From positions 3,485,501 through 3,549,500 of the forward strand of contig JAQIJC010000001.1 of NCBI GenBank assembly GCA_036946405.1: DNA of 64,000 bases. Direction: 5' to 3'. The translations under genes were made by a program, and so were the position numbers. Origin of the DNA: Sphingomonas phyllosphaerae. Lineage in GTDB: Bacteria; Pseudomonadota; Alphaproteobacteria; Sphingomonadales; Sphingomonadaceae. Positions 50,796 to 60,401 of the stretch are shown here, in pieces. The notes beneath the pieces were generated by a model. It saw only the letters and a program-made list of their open reading frames with translations. It ran no database searches and was not told the origin of the DNA. The stretch's first letter is position 1. Each line of letters opens with the position of its first letter.

Positions 50796-51905
50796 TTGCG
50801 CAGAACCATTTCCATGCTGATCGCTGCGTCGACCGTGATCGCAGGCGTTCCGGCTCTGGCCCAGTCGGCACGCTCGATCACGGCCCCACCTCCGCCGCCG
50901 CCGCCCGCGACATCCGTGCAGCCCCCCAAGGCCGCACCCGACATGCAGTCGGTCCTGGACGCGCTCGCGTCGCTCGGTGGCAAGCCGATCGAGACGCTCA
51001 CGCCTGCGGAAGCCCGCATGCAGCCCTCGGCCGCGGACGGCGCCAAGGCGGCGATGCAGAAGAAGGGAATGTCGACCGCACCTGATCCGTCGGTGACTAC
51101 GCAGGACCTGCCGTACGGCAGCGACCCAAAGCAGTTCGCGCGCATCTACAAGCCGGTCGGTGCACCCGCCGGTGGCAAGCCCATGCCGGTCGTCGTCTAC
51201 TACCACGGCGGCGGCTGGGTCATCGCCGATGTGGCGACCTACGACGCGGCTCCGCGGGCGATGGCCAAGGCGTTAAACGCGATCGTCGTCTCGGTCGAAT
51301 ACCGCCATGCCCCCGAGTTCAAGTTCCCGGCGCAGCATGATGATGCGGCTGCGGCCTATCGCTGGACGCTACAAAACGCGGCGAGCTGGGGCGGCGATCC
51401 CGCACGGATCGCAACGGTCGGCGAGAGCGCCGGCGGCAACCTCGCAGTCGCGACCGCGATCTACGCGCGCGACAACGGCCTGACGATGCCGCGACACATC
51501 GTATCTGTCTATCCGATCGCGAAAAGCAGCATGACGCTGCCGTCGCGGAAGGATTCGGCGAACGCGAAGCCGCTCAATGCCGCGATGCTGCCGTGGTTCG
51601 GCTATTACTACCAGACGAGTAAGGCGGATGCGCAGGATCCGCGCCTGAACCTGGTCGCGGCAAACCTGCGTGGTCTGCCGCCGACGACGATCATCAACGC
51701 GCAGATCGATCCGCTGCGCTCGGATGGCGAGACGTTGGCGGCCGCGATGCGGGCGGCCGGCGACAAGGTCGAGCAGAAGATCTTCCCGGGCGTCACCCAT
51801 GAGTTCTTCGGCATGGCCAAGGTCGTGACCGGTGCCAAGCAGGCGAATGACCTCGCGGTTGCTCGGCTGCGGGCAGCGTTCGCAGCGCCTGCGCCCCGGC
51901 GCTGA
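50796..51905 (+). CDS. Exported alpha/beta hydrolase (HSL-type esterase)
   Basis: A 369-residue secreted carboxylesterase-like enzyme. TTG start at 50796 is set by a strong AGGAGG seven bases upstream and gives a signal peptide (MRRTISMLIAASTVIAG to ALAQ), then a Pro-rich linker of seven prolines. The catalytic domain has the oxyanion motif HGGGW, nucleophile Ser211 (GESAGG), Asp305 (IDPLRSDG) and His335 (THEFFG). First gene of a same-strand run to 57184. Substrate unknown. Confidence 0.9.
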   Translation: MRRTISMLIAASTVIAGVPALAQSARSITAPPPPPPPATSVQPPKAAPDMQSVLDALASLGGKPIETLTPAEARMQPSAADGAKAAMQKKGMSTAPDPSVTTQDLPYGSDPKQFARIYKPVGAPAGGKPMPVVVYYHGGGWVIADVATYDAAPRAMAKALNAIVVSVEYRHAPEFKFPAQHDDAAAAYRWTLQNAASWGGDPARIATVGESAGGNLAVATAIYARDNGLTMPRHIVSVYPIAKSSMTLPSRKDSANAKPLNAAMLPWFGYYYQTSKADAQDPRLNLVAANLRGLPPTTIINAQIDPLRSDGETLAAAMRAAGDKVEQKIFPGVTHEFFGMAKVVTGAKQANDLAVARLRAAFAAPAPRR

Positions 51906-51960
51906 GCGTACGGGGCGGCCGGTCGGCCGCCCCCTCCTCCGTTCGATAGGATCTGTGACC

Positions 51961-53043
51961 ATGACCCAAGCACCTATCCGCTACTCGCCCGACGTCGAGG
52001 ACGTGAAGCCGGAAGAAGCCGAGACGATCGCAGAGCTCAAACAGACGTTCGACAAGATTCTCGAGACGACAGCGGAGGATTACAGTCACGCGGTCCGTTC
52101 GGTGCACGCCAAGGCGCACGGCTTCCTCGAGGGGGTGCTGACCGTCCATGACGGCCTTCCCCCCGAGCTGGCCCAAGGCCTGTTCGCCACTCCGGGCGAG
52201 CACAAGGTCGTCATGCGCTTCTCGACCAACGCGGGCGACATCCTGCCGGACACCATCAGCCTGCCGCGCGGTCTGGCGCTGAAGGTCATGGACGTCGAGG
52301 GCGAACGCCTGCCCGGTGCCGACGGACGGACGCAGGACTTCGTCATGGTCAACGGCCCGGTCTTCCAGAACAAGACCGCCGGCCAGTTCCTGGGCAACCT
52401 GAAGCTCCTGGCCGGCACCACCGACAAGCTCGAGGGCACCAAGGAGGCGATGTCGAAAGTGCTGCGCGGCGTGAACACCGTGCTGAGTGCGGTCGGGATC
52501 GAGAGCCCGAAGGTGCAGACGCTTGGCGGAGGACCCAACTCCGATCCGCTTGGCGAGACCTACTTCAGCGTTACGCCGTTCCGCTATGGCGACTATATCG
52601 CCAAGTTTGCCATCTTCCCGGTGTCGAAGGACCTGACCGATCAGACCGGCACCACGATCGACGCCAGCACCCGCCCCGATGCGCTGCGGGACGTCATCCG
52701 GTCGGAGGCCCAGGTACTCGAGATGGAATGGGAGGTGCGGGTCCAACTCTGTCGCGACCTCGAGGAGCAACCAGTCGAAGATCCGACCATCGAGTGGAAG
52801 CAGGACGATGCGCCCTTCCAGACCGTAGCGACCATTCGAGTGGCAAGGCAGGACAGCCTAAGCGAGGACAAGGTCCAGAGGATCAACGAGGAGATGCGCT
52901 TCTCGATCTGGACCGGGCTTGCCGCACACCGGCCTCTCGGGAACATCAACCGCGCCCGCAACGAGACCTACCGCCACTCCGCCGACTTCCGTGCTCGCGT
53001 GAACGGCTGCCCCTACCACGAGCCTGCTGGCGGTCGTGCCTAA
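51961..53043 (+). CDS. Catalase-like haem protein, paralogue 1
   Basis: A 360-residue member of the short catalase-related family (SrpA/y4iL-like), half to two thirds the size of true catalases. The distal His is in VRSVHAKAHGFLEG, an Asn-bearing segment in MRFSTNAGD, and the C-terminal IWTGLAAHRPLGNINRARNE, then TYRHSADFRARVNGC follows the family pattern; the proximal Tyr is not certain. No signal peptide. May have peroxidase or fatty-acid hydroperoxide activity. The related gene at 55256 lies two genes on. Confidence 0.82.
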   Translation: MTQAPIRYSPDVEDVKPEEAETIAELKQTFDKILETTAEDYSHAVRSVHAKAHGFLEGVLTVHDGLPPELAQGLFATPGEHKVVMRFSTNAGDILPDTISLPRGLALKVMDVEGERLPGADGRTQDFVMVNGPVFQNKTAGQFLGNLKLLAGTTDKLEGTKEAMSKVLRGVNTVLSAVGIESPKVQTLGGGPNSDPLGETYFSVTPFRYGDYIAKFAIFPVSKDLTDQTGTTIDASTRPDALRDVIRSEAQVLEMEWEVRVQLCRDLEEQPVEDPTIEWKQDDAPFQTVATIRVARQDSLSEDKVQRINEEMRFSIWTGLAAHRPLGNINRARNETYRHSADFRARVNGCPYHEPAGGRA

Positions 53044-53213
53044 TTGGCAAAGGTAGCGGGCGGCCCCTCGACGCTCAACGTTGGCAGGTCAGCGCGGAGA
53101 TTAACGGGGCGCTGGCCGTTCTGGCCGTGGCTCTATCGATGCACCCAAAGCACTGATGGGACGGCAGGAGTCACCATCGCACGCAAAAGACTGGACCGCC
53201 GGGAGGCAGACGA

Positions 53214-55244
53214 ATGCCGATGATTACCGCTGGCGACCTGAACATGGAGGTGTCGCTTTACGGCGCGGAGGAGGGTCAGCCGTTGCTCCTCATCCACGGC
53301 TGGCCGGATGACGCCTCGACATGGGATCAGGTGGCACCCGCGCTGGCCGCGGAAGGGTTCCGCGTCATCGTCCCGACGTTGCGTGGGTTCGGCGCCACAC
53401 GCTTCAACAACTACGATACTCCGCGGACCGGCAACAGCGCGATTCTCGCGATCGACATGATCGCGCTGCTCGATGCTCTCGGCATCGACCGCTTCATGGT
53501 CGCCGGGCACGATTGGGGGTCGAACACCGCCGAAGCACTTGCGGTCGGTTGGCCGGAGCGGGTGGAGCGGATGGCCATGCTGTCGACCCCGCCCCGGCTC
53601 GGCGGCATGGCGACGCCGCCATTCGAGCAGACCCAGCGGCAATGGTATCACTGGTTCATGGCAACCGCGCGCGGGGCAAAGGCGGTGCGCGCGGACCGGC
53701 GCGGGTTCACCCATCTGCATTGGGTCAATTGGTCCCCGCCGGGATGGTTCGACGAGGCCACGTTCGACCGTGTCGCCCGGTCGTTCGACAATCCCGACTG
53801 GGTCGACGTGACGCTCCACAGCTATCGCGCACGCTGGGGCGAAGCGGAACCCGATCCACGAAGCGCCTGGCTGGAAGACAAGGTCAAGGCGACCAGGACG
53901 TTGTCGCTGCCGACGCTCTACCTCCACGGCGAGGCCGACGGCGTGAACCCGCCCTCGACCGCGAAGGACGTGCGAGCGAAATTCGCCGGGCCGTTCGCCC
54001 GCATCGCCATGACCGGGGTCGGCCACTTTCCGCAGCGTGAGAACCCGCAAGCGGTGGTGCGCCACCTCCTCACCCTTTTCGCCGGCGACCCCGCCGCGCT
54101 CACCGATGTCACCGACAGGAGCCTGCCCATGAAGAAAGCCGCCCCCTATGCCGCCGGGATCGCCGCCATCGGCCTGGTCGCCGCTGCCGCAGCCGGCGTC
54201 GCCCACGCGCAGGGACGCAGCGCACAGCTGACGCAGGTGGCGCAATTCGATCATCAGGCCACTGGCGTCGCCGTGACCGAGGATGGCCGCCGCTTCGTCA
54301 ACTTTCCCCGCTGGACCGACGACGCGCCCATCTCCGTCGCGGAGGTGATGAAGGACGGCAGCTTGCGTCCCTATCCCGACGCCAGGTGGAACAGCTGGCG
54401 CAACGCCCGCGCCAACGAACTGCCGGTCGGCGACTATTTCGTCTGCGTGCAGTCGATCGTGCCCGATGGCCACGGCAATCTCTGGGTGCTGGATCCCGGC
54501 GCGCCGGGGAACGAGAAGATCCTCGAAGGCGCGCCCAAGCTCGTCCGCATCGATCTGGCATCAAACACGGTAACGAAGACGATCCTGGTTCCCGGCGACG
54601 TCGCGCTGCAGGGCACCTACCTCAACGACATCCGCTTCTCGCCCGACGGCAAGACCGGCTACATCACCGACAGCGGCACGCGCGGCGCGATCATCGTCGT
54701 CGATTTGGAGAGCGGGAAGAGCCACCGCGCGCTCGACGGGCACGCCTCGACGCAGATCGACAAGACGGTGAAGGTCACGCTCGACGGCAAGCCGCTGGTG
54801 CGCCCCGACGGCCGCCAGCCTGCCTTCGCCGCCGATGGCATCGCGATCTCCAAGGATGGCCGGACGCTCTACTATCAGGCACTGACCGGCAAGACGCTCT
54901 ATTCGATCGACACTGCCAAGCTGCGGCCGAACGTCAGCGAGGCCGACCGGGCGGCGGCGGTGAAGACGGTCGCGCAGACCCACGTTGCGGACGGCCTGTG
55001 GATGAGCAAGGCGGGCGTGCTCTACCTGACCTCGCCGACCGACTATGCGATCAAGCGGCTGAACGGCGCGACCGTAGAGACGGTGTTGACCGACCGCCGG
55101 CTGCGCTGGCCCGATACCTTCTCCGAAGGACGTGACGGGACGATGTACGTCACCGCCAGCCATATCCAGGACACCAACTGGTTCACGCCCGGCGCACCGC
55201 CGTCGATCAAGACGCAGCTGTTCTCCTTCGCGCCCGCCAAGTGA
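53214..55244 (+). CDS. Alpha/beta hydrolase fused in frame to royal-jelly-like protein
   Basis: One open frame of 676 codons. Residues 1-300 are an epoxide-hydrolase/haloalkane-dehalogenase-type hydrolase with Asp nucleophile (GHDWGS, Asp100), Asp242 (GEADGVNPP) and His271 (GVGHFPQ). Residues 306-676 are a complete signal peptide (MKKAAPYAAGIAAIGLVAAA) plus a yellow/major-royal-jelly-like beta-propeller (NFPRWTDDAPISV, LWVLDPGAPG, LNDIRFSPDGKTGYITDSG, DGLWMS). A ribosome-binding site, CAGGAG, precedes the internal ATG at 54129. Either the stop between two genes was lost, or translation starts at both places. A cytosolic hydrolase joined to an internal export signal is hard to explain otherwise. 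Confidence 0.8.
   Translation: MPMITAGDLNMEVSLYGAEEGQPLLLIHGWPDDASTWDQVAPALAAEGFRVIVPTLRGFGATRFNNYDTPRTGNSAILAIDMIALLDALGIDRFMVAGHDWGSNTAEALAVGWPERVERMAMLSTPPRLGGMATPPFEQTQRQWYHWFMATARGAKAVRADRRGFTHLHWVNWSPPGWFDEATFDRVARSFDNPDWVDVTLHSYRARWGEAEPDPRSAWLEDKVKATRTLSLPTLYLHGEADGVNPPSTAKDVRAKFAGPFARIAMTGVGHFPQRENPQAVVRHLLTLFAGDPAALTDVTDRSLPMKKAAPYAAGIAAIGLVAAAAAGVAHAQGRSAQLTQVAQFDHQATGVAVTEDGRRFVNFPRWTDDAPISVAEVMKDGSLRPYPDARWNSWRNARANELPVGDYFVCVQSIVPDGHGNLWVLDPGAPGNEKILEGAPKLVRIDLASNTVTKTILVPGDVALQGTYLNDIRFSPDGKTGYITDSGTRGAIIVVDLESGKSHRALDGHASTQIDKTVKVTLDGKPLVRPDGRQPAFAADGIAISKDGRTLYYQALTGKTLYSIDTAKLRPNVSEADRAAAVKTVAQTHVADGLWMSKAGVLYLTSPTDYAIKRLNGATVETVLTDRRLRWPDTFSEGRDGTMYVTASHIQDTNWFTPGAPPSIKTQLFSFAPAK
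54129..55244 (+). other. Internal start: exported royal-jelly/SMP-30-like protein
   Basis: If translated from ATG 54129 (ribosome-binding site CAGGAG, eight bases upstream) the product is a 371-residue protein with a standard signal peptide cleaved after AHAQG. The six-bladed propeller resembles the MRJP/yellow family, related to SMP-30 lactonases. I consider this the functional form of the second half; it overlaps the feature at 53214 in the same frame. Confidence 0.65.
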
Positions 55245-55255
55245 TCGGACGTCCC

Positions 55256-56341
55256 ATGACCTACCCGCGCTATTCGCCCGACATCGAAACACGCGAACCC
55301 GACGAACAAGAAAGCATCGACGGCATCATCCAGGGCATGACCCAGGAAAGCCAGAGGGTCGAGAAGCGCGACGGGCACGCGGTGCGGGCAAGCCATGCCA
55401 AGAGCACGGCGTGCGTGATCGGCACGCTCATCGTCGCGCCCGGATTGCCGCCCGAACTCGCACAGGGCCTCTTCGCGGAACCCGGCACGTTCGATGTCGC
55501 CGTCCGCTTCGCACAAGGACCTGGCGAGAACCTCGGCGATCGCGTCTCGACCCACCGTGGCATGTCGATCAAGGTGTTCGGCGTCGAGGGCGCGAGGCTG
55601 CCCGGCCATGACGCGCCGACGCAGGACTTCGTCTTGGCCAGCGGCACGACCTTTCCGGCGGGGACCGCTGCGGGTTTTCTCTCGCAAGCCAAGAAGATCG
55701 GCCTGACGGTTCCCATGCCCGAGGGAGTGAAGAGCGCAGCCGCCTCCGTCGCTCGCAACATCAACAAGGTCCTGAACGCCGTCGGCGCCGGTCCAAGCCC
55801 GACGCTCGACTTCTATGGCCACCCCTTCAGCCACCCGCTTGTCGAGGCATATTTCAGCCAGTGCCCGGTGCGCTTCGGCGACCATGTCGCCAAGATCGGG
55901 GCGTTTCCTGTCGCAGCCGAACAACAGGCGCTCGCCGATTGGCAGCTCGACCCGCATCAGGACGAGGATGGCTTCCGCCATGCGGCGGTCGACTACTTCG
56001 CGGGCAACGATGCAGTGTTCGAGCTTCGGGCGCAGCTGTGGACCGATGCCGAGACGCAGCCCATCGAGGACACGTCCGTCGATTGGCCAACCGGCGAAAG
56101 CCCGTACCGCACCGTCGCCACGATCCGGCTGCCGCGGCAGTCCGCCTACGGTCCCGACCGCGTCCGCTATTTCGACGAGGTGATGACGTTCCGCCCGGCC
56201 CATAGCCTGGAAGTGCATCGCCCGCTGGGCGGTGTGATGCGCGCGCGCATGCAGGTCTACCAGGCGCTCAGCGACTTCCGCTACCGAGAGAACGGCATTG
56301 CCGCCGCAAACACCGCCACCATCCAGGACATCCCAGCCTGA
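55256..56341 (+). CDS. Catalase-like haem protein, paralogue 2
   Basis: A 361-residue relative of the product at 51961 (MTYPRYSPDIETREPDEQES against MTQAPIRYSPDVEDVKPEEA; both have LPPELAQGLFA and HRPLGGVMRAR or HRPLGNINRAR). The distal His is in VRASHAKSTACV. ATG at 55256 aligns with the paralogue start; GTG 55241 is possible. It starts 11 bases after the royal-jelly-like frame, so the two are co-transcribed. Confidence 0.82.
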   Translation: MTYPRYSPDIETREPDEQESIDGIIQGMTQESQRVEKRDGHAVRASHAKSTACVIGTLIVAPGLPPELAQGLFAEPGTFDVAVRFAQGPGENLGDRVSTHRGMSIKVFGVEGARLPGHDAPTQDFVLASGTTFPAGTAAGFLSQAKKIGLTVPMPEGVKSAAASVARNINKVLNAVGAGPSPTLDFYGHPFSHPLVEAYFSQCPVRFGDHVAKIGAFPVAAEQQALADWQLDPHQDEDGFRHAAVDYFAGNDAVFELRAQLWTDAETQPIEDTSVDWPTGESPYRTVATIRLPRQSAYGPDRVRYFDEVMTFRPAHSLEVHRPLGGVMRARMQVYQALSDFRYRENGIAAANTATIQDIPA

Positions 56342-56422
56342 GCTGAACGCCAGTCCTGACCATAGTGAGAGGACAATCATGAAGTTCGAAGGCAAGCATT
56401 ACGTTCAGGCGGAGAACGCGTG

Positions 56423-57184
56423 ATGGCGCGCTTTTCCAACAAGGTCATCGTCATCACCGGTGCCGCCTCGGGGATCGGTGAAGGGGCTGCACGCCGCTTC
56501 GCCGAGGAAGGCGCAACGCTGGTGTTGGGCGACATCGACAAGGCCGCACTCGACAAGCTGGCGGGCGAATTGCATGTCACAGTCGAAACCCGCAAAACCG
56601 ACGTGTCCGACCGCGCTGCATGCGAGGCGCTCGTCCAGGCTGCGGTCGATCGCTTCGGCCGGATCGACGTGCTGGTCAACGACGCCGGCGTCGATCATCT
56701 CGGCAAGGTTGATGAAGGTGACTTCGCCGAATTCACCAAGGTGATCGAGACCGACCTCTACGGCGTCGTTCACATGAGCCGCGCGGCGATCCCCCATCTG
56801 CGCCAATCGAAAGGCTGCATCGTCAACATCTCATCGGTGTCCGGCCTGGGCGGCGACTGGAACCATAGCTTCTACTGCGCCGCAAAGGGAGCGGTGAGCA
56901 ACTTCACCCGTGCGCTGGCGATGGACGAGGCGAAGCACGGCGTCCGCGTCAACGCGGTCAATCCGTCGCTCACTTACACCGCGCTGACCGCGGGGATGAA
57001 GGAACAGCCTGAGCTCATCGCCAAGTTCGAAGAGCGTATCCCGATGGGCCGCGGCGCCGAGCCAGCCGATATCTCGGGGGCGATCGCGTTCCTGGCGAGC
57101 GAGGACGCTCATTTTGTGACGGGCGTGAACCTGCCGGTCGATGGGGGCCTTACTGCTTCAAACGGGCAACCGCCGCTGTCGTGA
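56423..57184 (+). CDS. Short-chain dehydrogenase/reductase
   Basis: A 253-residue NAD(P)-dependent SDR: TGAASGIGEGAARRF nucleotide-binding motif, ILVND-type NDAGVD (Asp in place of the second Asn of NNAG), Ser in NISSVSG and Tyr151-Lys155 in YCAAK. Asp in GDIDKA suggests NAD preference. A 14-codon frame (MKFEGKHYVQAENA) ends at its start codon and may be a leader or a remnant. Last gene of the 50.8-57.2 kb run. Confidence 0.92.
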   Translation: MARFSNKVIVITGAASGIGEGAARRFAEEGATLVLGDIDKAALDKLAGELHVTVETRKTDVSDRAACEALVQAAVDRFGRIDVLVNDAGVDHLGKVDEGDFAEFTKVIETDLYGVVHMSRAAIPHLRQSKGCIVNISSVSGLGGDWNHSFYCAAKGAVSNFTRALAMDEAKHGVRVNAVNPSLTYTALTAGMKEQPELIAKFEERIPMGRGAEPADISGAIAFLASEDAHFVTGVNLPVDGGLTASNGQPPLS

Positions 57185-57257
57185 TGAATGTGAGGCGGGC
57201 CTTGGAGCCCGCCTATCAATCCAGGTTTGCCCCTGTTGCCGACGCCAAATTCATGCT

Positions 57258-57306
57258 GGGTCAATTATCTTAAGCCGACAAAGCTTAGATCGGAGTGAAT
57301 TGACCC
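57258..57306. repeat. 9-bp inverted repeat in intergenic region
   Basis: GGGTCAATT (57258-57266) and its exact inverse AATTGACCC (57298-57306) with a 31-base loop, in the 350-base gap between the convergent SDR and siderophore receptor genes. It could be a terminator-like hairpin or the end of a decayed element. The rest of the gap holds nothing recognised. Confidence 0.4.
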
Positions 57307-57535
57307 ACAAAGCGACATTCCGCCTTGCTGAGGACCTTCCCGGAAGCGGCCGCTTGTTCAGCCGTTTTCGACTTAAGCTCTCACGTCACCACCACCGAGA
57401 GATGCAGTCGCGCGACAGGTCGAGGATGAAGTAAGGGTTAAGCTGAGACGGATAACGCGCAGGCAGGCCAATCATGGGGTGCCTGCCTTCCCACAATTTC
57501 CGCCGTCTCACTGTTCAAATCTCTGATACTCAGCT

Positions 57536-59641
57536 CTAAAAGCGGAAGCCAAGGGATAGCATCACGTTACGAGGCGCGGCCATGAAGCAGTCGCCACGTG
57601 CGAGGCACGAGGCGAACGCCTTTTCATCAAACAAGTTGGTGGCATTCAACGCCAATCGCCATTTGTCCCAGGCAATCTCCGCCAAAGCATCGACCGTTGT
57701 GCGCGACGGCGTGACGATCGTGTAAAGCGTTCCGGCGGGTATAGCGGCGTTGAGGCCATAGGGATCCAGCGGACCCGTTGACTTGCTCTCGCCGCTGTAC
57801 ACCACGCCCGCGCCCAGGCGAAGTTGCGCATCACCCGCGATGCCGAACGTCTTGGTGGACCAGACCGAAGCCGTGTGGCGAGGCATGTAGTCGAGCGCAG
57901 TATTCACCTCGGATTTCAACTCGGCATAACCATAATTGAGCAGCAGCTCGAAATTGCCGGGTAGCGTATGGCTCGCCTCAAATTCGATGCCACGTGTCGT
58001 CAGCTCGCCCGATTGGGTGATGGCGTTGTTGGCGAGATAGAGGACGCGGTTGCGTTCCTTGATGTGGAAGCCGGTAACCGTCACCAGGGTGGAAGGCAGC
58101 GGCTGCCACTTCATCCCGGCCTCGTACTGCGTGCCCGTCTGCGGGGTGAAGGGTGCGCCCTGGACCCCGCCGGGACCGCTCAACCGGCCCGCGATCGGCA
58201 GGAAGCTCTCGGTGTAGCTGAAAAATGGGGAGAACCCCGCGCCGAGCTCGCCGATGACGCCGGCGCGGAAGGTCGTGGCATTGTCCTCCTGCCCTGCAGA
58301 GTTGGTGACATGATCGCGGCGTGCGCCGACGACCACGGACACGCGATCGAACAGCCGGATCTGATCCTGCACGTAGACGCCGAGCTGCTTTTGAGCGTCG
58401 TAGGCGAAGGAACCGGCGGGATCATAGGTACGCAGCGCATCGTAACCGATGTTATAAAGATCGACGATCTCCAGGATCGCCGATGTGTCCGCCGCCCGCT
58501 TGCCGACCTTGTTCCAGCTGTAGTCGATCCCCACAAGCAGTGTATGCTTGATCGCCGCGCCGGTGTCGAACGTCAGTTGGACGTTGTTGTCGGTCGAGAA
58601 GACGTTCATGCGAGCATCACTGGCGTCGGCGTAAAGCCGTATCGAGCGACCGTCATTGCCGTAGAACGAGAACGGGTCGGTCGGCTTGGTATAGCTGTCC
58701 GCGTAGTGCGTGAAATATTCCAGGTCGCTGTCGATGTAGCGGGCCTTCAGGCTGACGCGCACCGCGTCGGAGAAGTGGTGGACGATCGACCCGCCGCCCT
58801 GCAGCGAACGACCGGCATAGCGATCCCACCCCGCCTTGCCGACGAACGTGTACGGGTCGAGGCGCGCGCCGGGGTTGGCGGGGTTAGGGCGAAAGGTGCC
58901 GACGATCGGCAGGAACTGCGAGGTCGAGCCGGTGTCGTCCTCCTGATACAGGCCGGTCAGCACGAAGTCGGTGCTCATCGACGGCTGCCACCGGATCGAC
59001 GGCGCGAACATCACGCGATCGTCGGGGACGTGATCGACATAGGTGTCGGCATCGCGAACGCGGCCGACGGCGCGGATCGCCAGCCGATCAGTCACCGCCA
59101 GGTTGACGTCGCCCAGCACTTCCTTTCGATCGTAGCTGCCGTAGACCAGGTTCAGCTCACCGCCGGTCCGGAACTCCGGCAACTTCGAGACGAGATTCAC
59201 GAGCCCGCCGATCGAACCCTGGCCGTACAGCACCGACGCCGGCCCCCGAACGATCTCCACCCGGGAGAAGTTGTATGGGTCTGACGTGATGCTGGCGTAA
59301 TAGGAAAAGATGTCGCGCATGCCGTCGCGGAACTGCAGGGCCTGGATCCCGCGCACGTTGAAGCTGTCCACCCGCGTGTCGCGGCCATAGGGGTTGGCGA
59401 GGACACCGGCGGCGTATTTGACCGTGTCGCTGATGTTGATCGCGCCCTGCGAAAGGTAGCGGTCGGCCGGGACGACGGTAAGCGGCTGCGGCAGCTCGAT
59501 CAGCGGCGTCTCGGTCTTGGTGCCGGCGGTAGCACCCGTCACGACGATGTCCTCGCCGTCTTCTTGTGGAGTCGACTGCGCCCACGCCGACTGGCTGAGC
59601 AGCGCGCCTGCAAGGCCCGCCACCACGATCAACTTCGCCAT
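57536..59641 (-). CDS. TonB-dependent siderophore receptor
   Basis: A 701-residue receptor of the ferric-siderophore class (FhuE/FpvA-like). Signal peptide MAKLIVVAGLAGALLSQ to AWAQ, TonB-box region EDIVVTGATAG, plug motifs QPLTVVPADRYLSQGAINIS, NVRGIQALQFRDGMRD and RVEIVRGPASVLYGQGSIGG; the barrel ends in Phe (MLSLGFRF). The start at 59641 is the first with a signal peptide; the open frame extends far upstream without one. A small-membrane-protein pseudogene follows divergently, a pairing often seen with iron receptors. Confidence 0.9.
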   Translation of the reverse strand: MAKLIVVAGLAGALLSQSAWAQSTPQEDGEDIVVTGATAGTKTETPLIELPQPLTVVPADRYLSQGAINISDTVKYAAGVLANPYGRDTRVDSFNVRGIQALQFRDGMRDIFSYYASITSDPYNFSRVEIVRGPASVLYGQGSIGGLVNLVSKLPEFRTGGELNLVYGSYDRKEVLGDVNLAVTDRLAIRAVGRVRDADTYVDHVPDDRVMFAPSIRWQPSMSTDFVLTGLYQEDDTGSTSQFLPIVGTFRPNPANPGARLDPYTFVGKAGWDRYAGRSLQGGGSIVHHFSDAVRVSLKARYIDSDLEYFTHYADSYTKPTDPFSFYGNDGRSIRLYADASDARMNVFSTDNNVQLTFDTGAAIKHTLLVGIDYSWNKVGKRAADTSAILEIVDLYNIGYDALRTYDPAGSFAYDAQKQLGVYVQDQIRLFDRVSVVVGARRDHVTNSAGQEDNATTFRAGVIGELGAGFSPFFSYTESFLPIAGRLSGPGGVQGAPFTPQTGTQYEAGMKWQPLPSTLVTVTGFHIKERNRVLYLANNAITQSGELTTRGIEFEASHTLPGNFELLLNYGYAELKSEVNTALDYMPRHTASVWSTKTFGIAGDAQLRLGAGVVYSGESKSTGPLDPYGLNAAIPAGTLYTIVTPSRTTVDALAEIAWDKWRLALNATNLFDEKAFASCLARGDCFMAAPRNVMLSLGFRF

Positions 59642-59754
59642 TGCCCCAAGCCTTCTTCGTTCGTCTACCCTGATTTCAGCGCTCCTACACTTTTGCGAAG
59701 AAGTATCAATAGCATTTTCCTTGTGCTTGGCGTTTGGTTTTTTATTCAGTGTCG

Positions 59755-60015
59755 ATGCCAACAGCGACGCACACGGCCCTGCCGCGACCCTCCAACCGCT
59801 TGATGCGCATCCTGCTTGCGGGGCCGGGAGCGATCGTGGTGACGCTGGCCTTGCTGGCCGGCATGCCGCTGTGGCTGCCGGGTGGGGCGGCCGGCATCGA
59901 CAACCTCGCTTTTCCGCTGGTGCTGGCGCCGCTGATCTGATCGATGCTGTTCTTCCGAGCCTGTCTGGATCGCAGCATCGCGCGTGTGGCGGCCGTTGCC
60001 GCGGCGCTGCTGGTC
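59755..60015 (+). pseudogene. Small membrane protein interrupted by a nonsense codon
   Basis: MPTATHTALPRPSNRLMRI begins a protein with two membrane helices (VVTLALLAGMPLWLP; VLAPLI then SMLFFRACL). A TGA at 59938 stands where relatives have Trp (PLIWSMLFF pattern), and the frame continues without further loss to about 60010. Relatives lie beside iron receptors and PepSY proteins in other sphingomonads, from memory. Divergent from the siderophore receptor. Confidence 0.6.
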
Positions 60016-60253
60016 CAGTTTCGTCTACCCAGCGCAACGGCGATGTCCATGGTGCCCGGTTTCGTGCTGGAAGCGGGACGGACCATCTCCTCTGCCGAAA
60101 CGGCGATGTGCTCGGCAGCGACGGTCGCTCCTCCTATCGGCGACAATTCTGGCAGCGGCGTTTCAGTCGCCAACACCGGGACCGCGCTGTACGAGATGAA
60201 CTGCATCGGCTCAGCCAGACTGACGGCTTTCCGGTGCGCCGACCGTCAATTGT

Positions 60254-60401
60254 AGACCAGACTGGCAGCGATGCCGAAGCGCCGTGCTACCTCACGCACG
60301 GTGACCCCTGGCTTGAAGCTGGCAGCTACGACCGCCGCCTTCTCATCGTCGTTGTAGATGCGACGGCGTTCCGTCCGGGTAATGATCTCCATCCGGGCCA
60401 T
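60254..60401 (-). pseudogene. IS66-family TnpA fragment
   Basis: About 49 residues of the accessory protein of IS66 elements (MARMEIITRTERRRIYNDDE, then VVAASFKPGVTVREVARRFG and IAASLVYN) with its helix-turn-helix, cut at a stop where family members continue with WRR. TnpB and TnpC are missing. Confidence 0.7.

Noticed and set aside
59642..59754. Fur box ahead of the siderophore receptor
   Set aside because: The AT-rich word GAAGTATCAATAGCATTTTCC is suggestive, but its fit to the Fur consensus is too poor to call by eye.
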